Shown here in pieces: positions 16,534-25,493 of a DNA stretch of 64,000 nucleotides. Position 1 is the stretch's first letter, and every line of letters starts with the position of its first letter. A model generated the notes under the pieces. It was not told the DNA's origin, did no database searches, and worked only from the letters and a program-made list of their open reading frames with translations. A program made the position numbers and the translations under genes. The stretch is from Pseudomonas moorei (GTDB lineage Bacteria; Pseudomonadota; Gammaproteobacteria; Pseudomonadales; Pseudomonadaceae): the NCBI RefSeq assembly GCF_008801475.1, contig NZ_VZPP01000016.1:83693-147692 (forward strand), in the 5' to 3' direction.

Positions 16534-16560
16534 CGGTTTTAGAGTCTTGTCTCTAAACCG
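16534..16560 (+). other. Stem-loop at the predicted 5' end of the PilZ transcript
   Basis: CGGTTTTAGAG / CTCTAAACCG pairs with one bulged T around a 6-base loop. It has no T-tract after it, so it is not a terminator. If the TATAGT promoter is right, it sits at the very 5' end of the mRNA. Confidence 0.5.
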
Positions 16561-16722
16561 AGGTAACACCTGTGATCGGCAGAAGTAAGCGGCAGCGGTT
16601 TTCGAGGACTGCCGCACCGGGATCGGGGAGAGCGTGCCAGTGCCCATCCGTGCAACAGCAGGCAAGCACGTTCCGAAGCATTAGTGCGGTCCTGCTTAAG
16701 GGCCTTGCGTAGCGAATTCAGC

Positions 16723-17082
16723 ATGTTCACCGACCGCCGGATCGAGCGGCATCAGTTGCCGTATTTTCTCAAAGTGTTCAACAGCATCACCGACAAGCCC
16801 ATCGGTTTCCTGGGTAACGTGTCCGAGGACGGGCTGATGCTCATCAGCCAGTTGCCCATGATGATCGGCGCGGACTTCGATTTGCGCCTGAAAATCCCCG
16901 CCATCGACGGATGCCAACAGGTCATCGACCTGCGGGCGTGCTGCCTGTGGTGCCACGAAGACGCAACCCCTCAGCACTATGACGCCGGGTTCAGCCTGCA
17001 ACGGCCGCCGCCGGAGTATGAGCAGTTGGTAGAGGCATTGAGGCAGTACTTCAGTTTTCAGACGTTGCCGGCTTCGGCGTGA
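16723..17082 (+). CDS. PilZ-domain protein
   Basis: A 119-aa protein of the PilZ fold. The beginning MFTDRRIERHQLPYFLKVFN and the following NVSEDGLMLIS match the beta-barrel. The c-di-GMP RxxxR motif appears as RRIER (residues 5-9), and the second motif (D/N)xSxxG as NVSEDG, so ligand binding is plausible. A GTG 39 bp upstream is an alternative start; the ATG at 16723 gives the usual PilZ N-terminus but has a weak ribosome site. A diguanylate cyclase lies about 4 kb away in the same conserved block. Confidence 0.8.
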   Translation: MFTDRRIERHQLPYFLKVFNSITDKPIGFLGNVSEDGLMLISQLPMMIGADFDLRLKIPAIDGCQQVIDLRACCLWCHEDATPQHYDAGFSLQRPPPEYEQLVEALRQYFSFQTLPASA

Positions 17083-17350
17083 GCGACAAATGATCACGGG
17101 CTGAATACCCTCATAGTGTGTGCTCCAGTTGAAGCCATCACAGGCTGCCTTTCATTAGGCAATGTCCGTCAAATGCACGCTATTGAGCGGCGCCGCTTGC
17201 AAGAGCCCGATGAGTTTGGTCATGGTCATGAGGTTGTTCTGGGGCGGTTGTTGATCTCCATAACACTTTGTAATGTCAACTGACCCTCTCGTGAATTTTT
17301 CTGGGTTTCGAAATAAAAGTCATATTGATTATTCCATTTCCGTCTTCATG

Positions 17351-17368
17351 ACTGTCAGTTCTGACAGT
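17351..17368. promoter_or_regulatory. 18-bp inverted repeat, candidate operator
   Basis: ACTGTCAG-TT-CTGACAGT has perfect 8-bp arms around a 2-base centre. It lies 20 bp upstream of a good -35/-10 pair and about 70 bp before the orphan gene, so a repressor or activator dimer could bind here. Confidence 0.55.
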
Positions 17369-17387
17369 AGCGAATGAATAGGCCCAG

Positions 17388-17417
17388 TTGAGTTATTTTT
17401 TTTCTGCGGTCTATTAA
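17388..17417 (+). promoter_or_regulatory. Putative sigma-70 promoter of the orphan gene
   Basis: TTGAGT, an 18-base spacer, then TATTAA. Transcription would begin near 17424, immediately before the GGAGG ribosome site, leaving a very short leader. Confidence 0.5.
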
Positions 17418-17437
17418 TATCTTTATGGAGGTGGCTA

Positions 17438-17938
17438 ATGAATGGTAAGGCTGATAAAGAAAATTTTGTGGTGAAATATGTGCAGGCTGATCAGGTTAAA
17501 GAGGGTTCATTTGTAGAGACCGGTAATGCTGAAGTATTTTCCGATAGTTTTTGGGCGGGAGTGGAAGTTTTAACTTATCTGCATCGACATCTTCGAGTTC
17601 CGGAGTTGACGGGGCAGATAGAGTATCAATATAAATTTCATGATCGTCGAGTGTATGTGCGGACGTTGAGGTATTTTCTGACCAGTCGGCCGATCAATAA
17701 ATATTGGTATCGCGCAAATATTGATGTGCAGCTTGAAAACTATGGCTCGCAGCGTGTGAACTCACCTGATGCAATGAGTCAAAACGCGCAGTGGCATAGC
17801 TATGTCGCGAACTTGAACGTTGCTCATGATCCTGCGATTCGAACGGGTTTGAAAGTTCGAATTGAATATGATGGGACTAATAATGGCGTTGGTGAAAAAG
17901 ATAGTTGGGGGAGCGTGGTTGAGCTCATTCCACGATAA
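17438..17938 (+). CDS. Orphan hypothetical protein in an AT-rich patch
   Basis: A 166-aa protein I do not recognise. GGAGG at ideal spacing precedes the ATG. There is no signal peptide or membrane segment. It is rich in aromatic and charged residues, and the alternating pattern (TGQIEYQYKFHDRRVYVRTL, YWYRANIDVQLENY, TGLKVRIEYDG) suggests a beta-sheet protein. Codon use favours A/T at third positions (ATA, AAA, AAT, TTT), unlike all neighbours, which points to recent transfer. It lies between the PilZ gene and a DUF58 pseudogene, where relatives appear to carry a MoxR/VWA operon. Confidence 0.72.
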   Translation: MNGKADKENFVVKYVQADQVKEGSFVETGNAEVFSDSFWAGVEVLTYLHRHLRVPELTGQIEYQYKFHDRRVYVRTLRYFLTSRPINKYWYRANIDVQLENYGSQRVNSPDAMSQNAQWHSYVANLNVAHDPAIRTGLKVRIEYDGTNNGVGEKDSWGSVVELIPR

Positions 17939-18360
17939 ATAAACGCCTTCGATTCCTATCTGCCCAGTAATCGGCGCTGCTTGTTTTGGTCCAGGGGTTT
18001 CAGTGTGCATGGCTTCAAGCTAGGGGCGGCAGTACTTCAAAGTATTTAATGGGTTTCTCGTTGCTATTGATTTTGAAAGTGCTGCCGTCAGTTTTTTGAG
18101 GGGGATCAATTTAATTGTCTTGTGTAAGATTTTAATTTTTTGTAGTGGGTGTTAGGGGGGGCAATTCGCTCTTTGAATATTTTATGGGTCCTGGTTTTTT
18201 CGTTGTTGTGACGGTGATCAATGTTTGGGGGGCGTTAAATTTTGCCTGTTGACGCTTGCAGCGTGCCGCTTTTTTTCCAGTTCAGGTAACGCGTTAACAA
18301 GTCCACGCCCAATCCACAGGGCAGGACATTCAGTACTGATATCTCATGAGCATGTGGACT
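17939..18360. other. Low-GC non-coding stretch
   Basis: About 420 bp of AT-rich, T-run-rich sequence with no convincing gene, repeat or terminator. It joins the orphan gene to the DUF58 remnant and may be part of the same insertion. Confidence 0.5.
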
Positions 18361-18960
18361 CTAATGGAGTTTGGTCTGCTCGTTGAGATAATCCATCGCC
18401 CGGCATCAGGTCAGCGCCTCCGGCAAGGTTTGCTTGGAGGCTTGAGGAGTTTGGTCGAGCACGTCTTCCCTCATGCTGGCGACGATCACTTGATGCTGTT
18501 TGCCCATTCGTTTGTTCCTCATCGTCTCTATCGCGCATGATTGGTCATCAACACCACCAGGGCCCTCTATCGATTTGCTGCAGGCTGTCACCCTCGCGAA
18601 ATTCACGCAATTGATAAAACACCAGTTCCGGGCCGCGACGCTAATGTTGGCGCACGCCCAGCTGGCTGAGCCAGTTATCCACAGCCAGTAGGCCACCGTA
18701 GAGTCGGGCGAAATCCGGGTAGAGACACGGGTATGAAAGCAGAGGGTGGCGCGTTGCTCGGTCAGTGTCAGGGGAAACGCGAGGCGGCATGCTTGGTCGG
18801 GTGGGAGTTGTGGCCGCGATAGCGGCCGTTTGCAGTCGATCACCAGAGTGCTGACGGCCCTTGCGGCGTTTCAACTTGATACCGCGTATCCGTGGCGGGG
18901 ACGGCGTCGCTTCCTTGGCGGCATAGTAGTCTCGAGCATCGGCAACCTGATGATGTGGGC
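18361..18960 (-). pseudogene. Remnant of a DUF58-domain gene (MoxR/VWA operon member)
   Basis: Pieces of one DUF58 protein can be read on the minus strand in shifting frames, in the right order: PPDQACRLAFPLTLTEQRAT, LYPDFARLYGG, LVFYQLREFREGDSLQQID, then directly RALVVLMTN, RDRDDEEQ, GKQHQVIVASMREDVLDQ and, past a stop, AMDYLNEQTKLH. The junction after QQID lacks about 120 codons including the conserved WKATAR and ERDQ region, and there are several frameshifts and stops. The 5' limit is uncertain. DUF58 proteins normally sit beside a MoxR ATPase and VWA-domain genes; none of those remain here. Confidence 0.68.
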
Positions 18961-19123
18961 TGATCGGGATGGACTCTCCAATGGATGCTGGCAGACTTGG
19001 CGAGGAATACGACATAGCTTGTAACGCACGGCAAACAAGCAACGCTGCCTGAATAACAAGATTGCTGGCCGGGGCGGGATGTGAACGCCTAGACTTTGCC
19101 GATCTTCAGTTCAGGAATAGCCC

Positions 19124-20554
19124 GTGACCTCCATCTTCTGGTACGACTATGAAACCACGGGTATCAATCCCCGTTGCGATCGCCCATTGCAAATGGCAGG
19201 GCTGCGTACTGATTTCGATCTCAATGAAATAGACGAGCCGGTCAATCTCTATTGCCTACCCAGTGACGACATCCTGCCGCATCCAGCGGCCTGCGCGATC
19301 ACCGGCATTACCCCAGGCCAACTGGCCGGGCAAGGCCTGAGTGAAGCCGATTTCATGACCCGGGTGCATGCGCAACTGGCGGCCCCCGGCACTTGCGGTG
19401 CGGGTTACAACACCTTGCGTTTCGACGACGAAATGACCCGGTACAGCCTGTATCGCAATTTTTTCGACCCGTACGCGCGGGAGTGGCAGGGCGGTAACAG
19501 TCGCTGGGATTTGATCGATGTGGTGCGTGCCGCCTATGCCTTGCGCCCCGATGGTCTCGTCTGGCCAACCGACGACGAGGGGCGGGTGACCCTCAAGCTC
19601 GAGCGCCTGACCGCTGCCAATGGCATAGATCATGGCAATGCCCACGAAGCGCTGTCGGACGTTCGCGCCACTATTGCCCTGGCGCGACTGATCCGGGAAA
19701 AGCAACCGAAGCTGTATGACTGGCTGTTCAATCTGCGCAGCAAGCAAAAGGTCCTGGATCAGATTCGCCTGCTGCAACCGATGGTGCATGTTTCCGGGCG
19801 CTTTTCTGCGGCGCGCAACTACGTGGGCGTGGTGTTGCCCCTGGCCTGGCACCCGCGTAACAAGAACGCCTTGATTGTCTGCGATCTGCACCTCGACCCT
19901 CAGGCTTTGCTCGATCTGGATGCCGAAACATTGCGCCAGCGCTTGTATACCCGTCGCGAAGATCTGGCCGAAGGTGAGTTGCCGGTTCCACTCAAGCTCA
20001 TCCATATCAATAAATGCCCGGTGGTGGCGCCGATGTCGGTACTTCGCCCGGAAGATCAGCAGCGGTTGGGGCTGGATATGGCGCTCTATCAGCAGCGTGT
20101 ACTGCGGCTAAACGACGCGCAGAAAGTCTGGCAGGATAAAGTTTCGGCGATATATGCCCGCGAGGATTTCTCCGCAAGCCGGGACCCGGAGCAACAGTTA
20201 TACGACGGCTTTATCGGTGATCGTGATCGGCGTCTGTGCGAACAAGTCCGAACGGTCGATCCTGGGCAATTAGCGCAAGAGCAATGGCCTTTCGATGATG
20301 AACGTTTACCGGAATTATTGTTTCGATATCGCGCACGTAACTTTCCCGATACGTTGAGTGCCGACGAGCAAGAGCGCTGGCGATTATTCTGTCAGAAACG
20401 TTTGTCAGTGCCGGAGTGGGGCGCGCCCAATACCCTGGAAAGTTTTGTCGAGGCCGCAGCCCAATTGAATGTTACAGCGACGCCGTTTCAACGATCAGTG
20501 CTGAATGAATGGCAGGAGTATGTCCAGGCCTTACGTAAACGTTTGAATCTTTGA
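19124..20554 (+). CDS. sbcB: Exodeoxyribonuclease I
   Basis: A 476-aa 3'-5' single-strand DNA exonuclease of recombination and mismatch repair. DEDDh active-site motifs are present: WYDYETTGINPRCDRP (Exo I, D and E), NTLRFDDEMTRYSLYRNFFD (Exo II) and GNAHEALSDVRATIAL (Exo III, H and D). SH3-like and helical extension domains make up the rest, and length is normal for the family. It begins about 160 bp from the DUF58 remnant and is terminated by a shared hairpin with mvaT. The order sbcB-mvaT matches what I recall for PA4316-PA4315. Confidence 0.95.
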   Translation: MTSIFWYDYETTGINPRCDRPLQMAGLRTDFDLNEIDEPVNLYCLPSDDILPHPAACAITGITPGQLAGQGLSEADFMTRVHAQLAAPGTCGAGYNTLRFDDEMTRYSLYRNFFDPYAREWQGGNSRWDLIDVVRAAYALRPDGLVWPTDDEGRVTLKLERLTAANGIDHGNAHEALSDVRATIALARLIREKQPKLYDWLFNLRSKQKVLDQIRLLQPMVHVSGRFSAARNYVGVVLPLAWHPRNKNALIVCDLHLDPQALLDLDAETLRQRLYTRREDLAEGELPVPLKLIHINKCPVVAPMSVLRPEDQQRLGLDMALYQQRVLRLNDAQKVWQDKVSAIYAREDFSASRDPEQQLYDGFIGDRDRRLCEQVRTVDPGQLAQEQWPFDDERLPELLFRYRARNFPDTLSADEQERWRLFCQKRLSVPEWGAPNTLESFVEAAAQLNVTATPFQRSVLNEWQEYVQALRKRLNL

Positions 20555-20590
20555 AATCGAAAATATCCGGAGCTTGAACTCCGGGCATAA

Positions 20591-20622
20591 AAAAACGCCA
20601 GCGCATGCTGGCGTTATTTTTT
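20591..20622. terminator. Bidirectional terminator between sbcB and mvaT
   Basis: AACGCCAGC / GCTGGCGTT with a 4-base loop, A-tract before and T-tract after, lies between two convergent stop codons. Confidence 0.9.
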
Positions 20623-20654
20623 GCCGCCGATCAGTCTGCGACAAGCGCTGCGGC

Positions 20655-21032
20655 TTAGCCCAGCAGGGTCGCCCAGCCTTCAACCACGTCGCCGCCCCAC
20701 TTGGCTTTCCACTCTTTCAGAGTCTTGTGGTTGCCACCTTTGGTTTCGATGACTTCGCCGTTGTGCGGGTTTTTGTATTGTTTAACTTTGCGAGCACGCT
20801 TGGTGCCGGTAGTTTTGACTGCGCCGCCGCGTGGTGCCTTGGTTTTGGATTCTGGGTCCAGCAACGCGATGATGTCACGCAGGGACTTGGAGTATTCGCC
20901 CATCAGGGTGCGCAGTTTGCCTTCGAATTCCAGCTCGGTTTGCAGTTTGTCGTCTTGGGACAGGTTCTTCAAACGGGCTTGCAGCTCTTTGATGGCTTCT
21001 TCGGTGGCGCGATATTCGTTGATCAAGGACAT
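20655..21032 (-). CDS. mvaT: H-NS-like xenogeneic silencer MvaT
   Basis: A 125-aa nucleoid protein that binds AT-rich DNA and silences transferred genes. The N-terminal coiled coil for oligomerisation starts MSLINEYRATEEAIKELQAR. The C-terminal AT-pincer region is present (KQYKNPHNGEVIETKGGN, then HKTLKEWKAKWG), with the GGN contact loop of MvaT-type proteins. Start at 21032; an ATG at 21080 gives an unrelated 16-residue extension. It would be expected to act on patches like 17.2-18.3 kb in this window. Confidence 0.95.
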   Translation of the reverse strand: MSLINEYRATEEAIKELQARLKNLSQDDKLQTELEFEGKLRTLMGEYSKSLRDIIALLDPESKTKAPRGGAVKTTGTKRARKVKQYKNPHNGEVIETKGGNHKTLKEWKAKWGGDVVEGWATLLG

Positions 21033-21367
21033 GATGACTACCTTATGCAGGTCAAAGGATGTAGGGGAACAGTGCCGCAATAATAGTCAGGGTGTTTCAT
21101 CAAGTAAACATTAAACCGGAGTTTATTTAATTTAATCGTGGTGGATTCGCACATTGAATGTGCGGATAAATAATTCGATACATCCGGCACACATATTCAC
21201 AAATGGATGCTTGTAAGTGGCCGACAACGCGCTGTTTGCCCGTGCTGCCGGCGTCAGCAGATTCCTTGTCGCCGACCTTCGGCCAGGCAGAAACGTCATC
21301 ATTACTGCAGTTTTTCTGCGCAATCGCTAGAATGGCCGCCTTTGCGAAGTTCTGGAGTTTCCCCCTC

Positions 21368-22216
<849 letters not shown>

Positions 22217-22305
22217 CCGTCGCCACACGACACGGTTGAAATCCGGAGGGCCTGGGCGTTCAATCGCTTCAGGCCCTTCGCCGTTTCTGCACTGAGGATA
22301 TGTCT

Positions 22306-22482
22306 ATGGCCGATCCACTGGACAAAGCCACGTCAAAGGCTCCCGCGACATTGGGTGAGGGCTGTTTGAGTCGTTATGACCCGGATGACATGAGCCCGGA
22401 AGATGGCACGGAGTTCCCCGGCGCGGCCGAACTGTGGGAGCTGTTACAGGAACAGCCGGAAAAAACGTCTAAGCCTGCTTGA
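22306..22482 (+). CDS. Small acidic protein of unknown function
   Basis: A 58-aa acidic, proline-containing protein (LSRYDPDDMSPEDGTEF) with no membrane segment or known motif. GAGG lies eight bases before the ATG at 22306 and only two before the ATG at 22300, so the second start is preferred. Its 3' end overlaps the convergent flippase gene by 14 bp. Likely real given the ribosome site, but unassigned. Confidence 0.55.
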   Translation: MADPLDKATSKAPATLGEGCLSRYDPDDMSPEDGTEFPGAAELWELLQEQPEKTSKPA

Positions 22483-23464
22483 GGTTCATCAGTTTCTTAA
22501 GCAATGGTCGGCCAAGCATCAATAGAAACACGGGCCCACCAACCAGCAGATAGAAGTAGTAAGTCACCGCGCGCCAGATCAGGATCGCCGCTGCCGCTGT
22601 GGATTTGCCCACCATGGGCGCCAACAGCGCCGCCGACGTCAGTTCCGCCGCCCCCGCCCCTCCCGGCAACAGAGTGAATTGCCCGGCACTCAGGGAGAGC
22701 ATCTGGATCAGAAAACTCCAGGCCCACTGCAAGTCCGCGCCGAGCCCACGCAGTGCCAGGTACAACACGCTGTAGCGCAGGACCCAATGCAGGCAGGTCA
22801 GGGCAAACACCGTGATCAATGTCTGAAAGGGCAGCTTCAGTGTGTCGGTGAAGGCTGCAAGGAAATGCAGGAGCTTGCGAGCCCAGCGAACCCGGGTGCT
22901 GGCTTTGACATTGAGACGAGCCAGCAATCGACCCGTCAGGCGAATCAGCCCGCGATGATAGCGAGCCACGACGATGCAACTGATCAATCCGCCGAACATC
23001 GAGACCGCGCTGACGATCAGTAACCATTCCATTCGCTGGCTCAGGTGCTGGAACAGGGTATAAATCAGAATCCCGCTCAGTGCGCAGAGAAAGAACAGCA
23101 AGTCACTGAGCTGGTCCATGGCGAACACCGCGCTGCCTCTGGCCGGTCGCACGCCGTTGCGCGCCAGCAGTGCCATGATCGTCAGCGGTCCGCCGCTGCC
23201 GCCCGGTGTGGCGCAGTAGGCAAACTCGGCGGCCATCACGACGCCAAGGCTTTTGACCGGGCTCACCTTGTTGCGTTGATCTCCCAGCAACAGGCGCAAA
23301 CGCAGCGTATTGACCAGCCAGCAGAACAGGATCATGCCGAACATGATCAACAATTCGCTTAATGGAAAATTCTGCAATCGCGACCAGGTCTCGCTCCCGC
23401 CCAATAGCCAGGGGATCAGCACCGCCGCGAGCAGGCCGACGAACAGTAGAAAACCGCGACTCAT
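22469..23464 (-). CDS. Flippase-like membrane protein (YbhN/UPF0104, LPG-synthase TM family)
   Basis: A 331-aa polytopic inner-membrane protein with about eight hydrophobic segments. It carries the family pattern FAYCATPGGSGGPLTIMALL near residue 85 and LLPGGAGAAELTSAALL near residue 262. Proteins of this family move lipids or lipid-linked intermediates, or form the membrane half of lysyl-phosphatidylglycerol synthases; the synthase half is absent here. It is the last gene of a three-gene operon and overlaps the deacetylase gene by 4 bp (ATGA). Confidence 0.82.
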   Translation of the reverse strand: MSRGFLLFVGLLAAVLIPWLLGGSETWSRLQNFPLSELLIMFGMILFCWLVNTLRLRLLLGDQRNKVSPVKSLGVVMAAEFAYCATPGGSGGPLTIMALLARNGVRPARGSAVFAMDQLSDLLFFLCALSGILIYTLFQHLSQRMEWLLIVSAVSMFGGLISCIVVARYHRGLIRLTGRLLARLNVKASTRVRWARKLLHFLAAFTDTLKLPFQTLITVFALTCLHWVLRYSVLYLALRGLGADLQWAWSFLIQMLSLSAGQFTLLPGGAGAAELTSAALLAPMVGKSTAAAAILIWRAVTYYFYLLVGGPVFLLMLGRPLLKKLMNLKQA

Positions 23465-24237
23465 GCGGCACGCCCCATGCGTTCGCTGTGCCGTGCCAGC
23501 CAGCGTGCCTTGGTCATTGGTACTCGACCCTCGGCGATCAGGCGCTTGAGGGTTTGCAGCCAGTACGTGCGCGAGAACTCATGACGCATGTCCACCGGGT
23601 GCAGGCCGAGTCGAATCACCGGCGCTTGTCGCCAGCGCTGTTCGCGTTGATCGCTGACCAGTTTCGACAATCCCCGGCGCCAGGCACTGCGCGCGCTCCA
23701 GACCAGTCCAGGGGCATCGACGACGGCAAAATCCGGCAGTTTATAAAGGTGCTGCGGGTCGCTGGTGTAACTCAGCGGCAATTGACGCAGGGCTTGGCGC
23801 GTCCCTTCGCTCATCAGCCACGCGGGAGCGACGAAGCCATGCAGGGGCCAGTGGTAACGCTGAAACATGTCGATGCCGGCGTGCAGGCGGGTGAGGGCCG
23901 CTTCCCGGGACAGGCTGTAGAACTCGCCTTCGTGGGTGTAGATCCGGCGCATGAACCAGTCGCGGGGATTGCTTGCCATCGGTCCGTCGTCGCAATGGAA
24001 ATAGCCGTGCAACGCCAGCTCGTCACCGAGGGCGAGGCGCCCGCTGAGCAGGCGACGAAATCCCGGGTGCGCCTCCAGGTCATTGTGTTTGTGGAAATTC
24101 GGCACCACCAGCCAGGTCATCGGCACATTGCCCAAGGCATCGACGGCTTCGACAAAGGGCTGATAATCGGCCCAGGTTTGTGGTGCGATGTCGTGCAGCA
24201 CCAACAACAGGCTGGGCGGGTCCTTGGGCTCAACCAT
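23461..24237 (-). CDS. DUF2334 polysaccharide deacetylase-like protein
   Basis: A 258-aa protein of the NodB-like fold. LLLVLHDIAPQTWADYQPFV, LVVPNFHKHND, GDELALHGYFHCDDG and FVAPAWLMSEG correspond to the deacetylase motifs, with metal-site Asp and His residues apparent (HD, HGYFH). It may remove acetyl groups from a surface or lipid-linked sugar. The start at 24237 overlaps the 3' end of the glycosyltransferase gene by 8 bp; an upstream start at 24456 would lie inside that gene. Confidence 0.83.
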   Translation of the reverse strand: MVEPKDPPSLLLVLHDIAPQTWADYQPFVEAVDALGNVPMTWLVVPNFHKHNDLEAHPGFRRLLSGRLALGDELALHGYFHCDDGPMASNPRDWFMRRIYTHEGEFYSLSREAALTRLHAGIDMFQRYHWPLHGFVAPAWLMSEGTRQALRQLPLSYTSDPQHLYKLPDFAVVDAPGLVWSARSAWRRGLSKLVSDQREQRWRQAPVIRLGLHPVDMRHEFSRTYWLQTLKRLIAEGRVPMTKARWLARHSERMGRAA

Positions 24238-25342
24238 TGGCCACCTGCGGCCATTGGCTGCCGAGCACGGCGTGATAGTGACCGAGCAGGCTGTTGACCA
24301 CCGTATCCCAAGAGTAATGTCGTTCCACATGGCGCCGCGCTTGTTGGCCAAGGGCGGCGCAGCCCTGTTCGAACAGTTCGCGCACGGCGTTGGCCATCGC
24401 TTGCGGATCGTTCGGCCTGCAGAGCAAGCCGCATTGCTCGGTGACGATTTCCTCAAAGGCCCCGGCCGCCACGGCCACCACCGGAATCCCGCTGGCCATG
24501 GCTTCGAGGATCACCAGGCCAAAGGTCTCCTGATCACCGGCATGCAGCAGCGCATCGGCACTGGCCATCAGGCGGGCGACTTGTGTGGCGGGGCAGAATT
24601 CGTCGACGACTGTGACATTGCCCGGCACCGCAGCTGGCATCGAAGAACCAACTAGCAGCAAGTGGTAGCGCCTGCCCAGGCGTTTCATGCAGGCAAGCAG
24701 CACAGGCAGGTTTTTTTCCTTGGAACCGCGCCCGGCGAAGATCAACAGGTGGGTGTTTTCATCAATGCCCAGTTCGGCCCGCAGTCCGGAATCACGGGCG
24801 CCAGGGTGGAAGGTCTGCAAATCGACGCCCAAAGGCTGCACGAAAACGTTCTTCACCCCCAGGCCCGTCAGCTTTTCAGCCATGACCCGGCTCGGCGCCA
24901 GCACCCGGTCGAAATTGCCGTAGAGCTTCCTGACATAAGCCTCGATGTTGGTGGTGACCCAATTGCCCATGCGGTTGCTGATCAACAGCGGCAGGTCCGA
25001 GTGGTAAAAGCCAATGACCGGCACGTCCAGTTGCCGCCGGGCATCGAGGGCGGCCCAGGCGGTGAGGTAAGGGTCGCCGACCTCAATCAGCTCCGGTTGC
25101 AAATCCTGGAGGACATTACGCCAGGGCGCGAGACGCAGAGGGAAACGATACCCCTTGCCGAAGGGCAGGGCGGGCGCCGGAACGGTATAAATGCCATCGC
25201 GTTCACTGAAGGACGCGCCGGGGATCAACAAACTGTGGCGGATGCCCGGTCGGGTGAACAAGCGACGGTGCTTGGCATCCAGATAAGTGCGCACGCCACC
25301 GCTGGCAGGGGCGTAGAACATGGTTATGTCAGCGATATGCAC
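24230..25342 (-). CDS. Glycosyltransferase family 4/1 (GT-B)
   Basis: A 370-aa GT-B glycosyltransferase. The N-terminal half begins HIADITMFYAPASGGVRTYL, and the donor-binding half holds the EX7E motif (ETFGLVILEAM) after GRGSKEKNLPVLL. GTG at 25342 is chosen because GGAGGG lies nine bases before it. The ATG at 25351 has that site directly against it, and the protein then begins at HIADIT, the usual family N-terminus. First gene of the operon with the deacetylase and flippase; together they look like a small envelope glycolipid module. Acceptor unknown. Confidence 0.86.
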   Translation of the reverse strand: MHIADITMFYAPASGGVRTYLDAKHRRLFTRPGIRHSLLIPGASFSERDGIYTVPAPALPFGKGYRFPLRLAPWRNVLQDLQPELIEVGDPYLTAWAALDARRQLDVPVIGFYHSDLPLLISNRMGNWVTTNIEAYVRKLYGNFDRVLAPSRVMAEKLTGLGVKNVFVQPLGVDLQTFHPGARDSGLRAELGIDENTHLLIFAGRGSKEKNLPVLLACMKRLGRRYHLLLVGSSMPAAVPGNVTVVDEFCPATQVARLMASADALLHAGDQETFGLVILEAMASGIPVVAVAAGAFEEIVTEQCGLLCRPNDPQAMANAVRELFEQGCAALGQQARRHVERHYSWDTVVNSLLGHYHAVLGSQWPQVANG

Positions 25343-25445
25343 GATGAACATCCCTCCGGTCCGGTGCTCTCCCTTGATTGACCTTAATGAAGAATAGTTG
25401 TTCGGTTGGGGATTTGTGGGCGGGGGACTGAGGTAACAGCAATGT

Positions 25446-25475
25446 TGTGGCGAGGGAACTTGCGCCCTCGCCACA
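25446..25475. repeat. Palindromic REP-like element
   Basis: TGTGGCGAGGG / CCCTCGCCACA is an 11-bp perfect stem with an 8-base loop (AACTTGCG). It belongs to a different REP type from the others in the window and lies between the chemoreceptor stop and the glycosyltransferase start. Confidence 0.75.
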
Positions 25476-25493
25476 GGGGCGGGTGATCCGGCG

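Larger units (their letters stand above)
17083..17437. other. AT-rich intergenic region with promoter and dyad
   Basis: About 355 bp without a gene. GC content falls visibly after about 17250 and stays low to about 18300. Apart from the dyad and promoter listed separately I see nothing coding in it. Confidence 0.6.
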
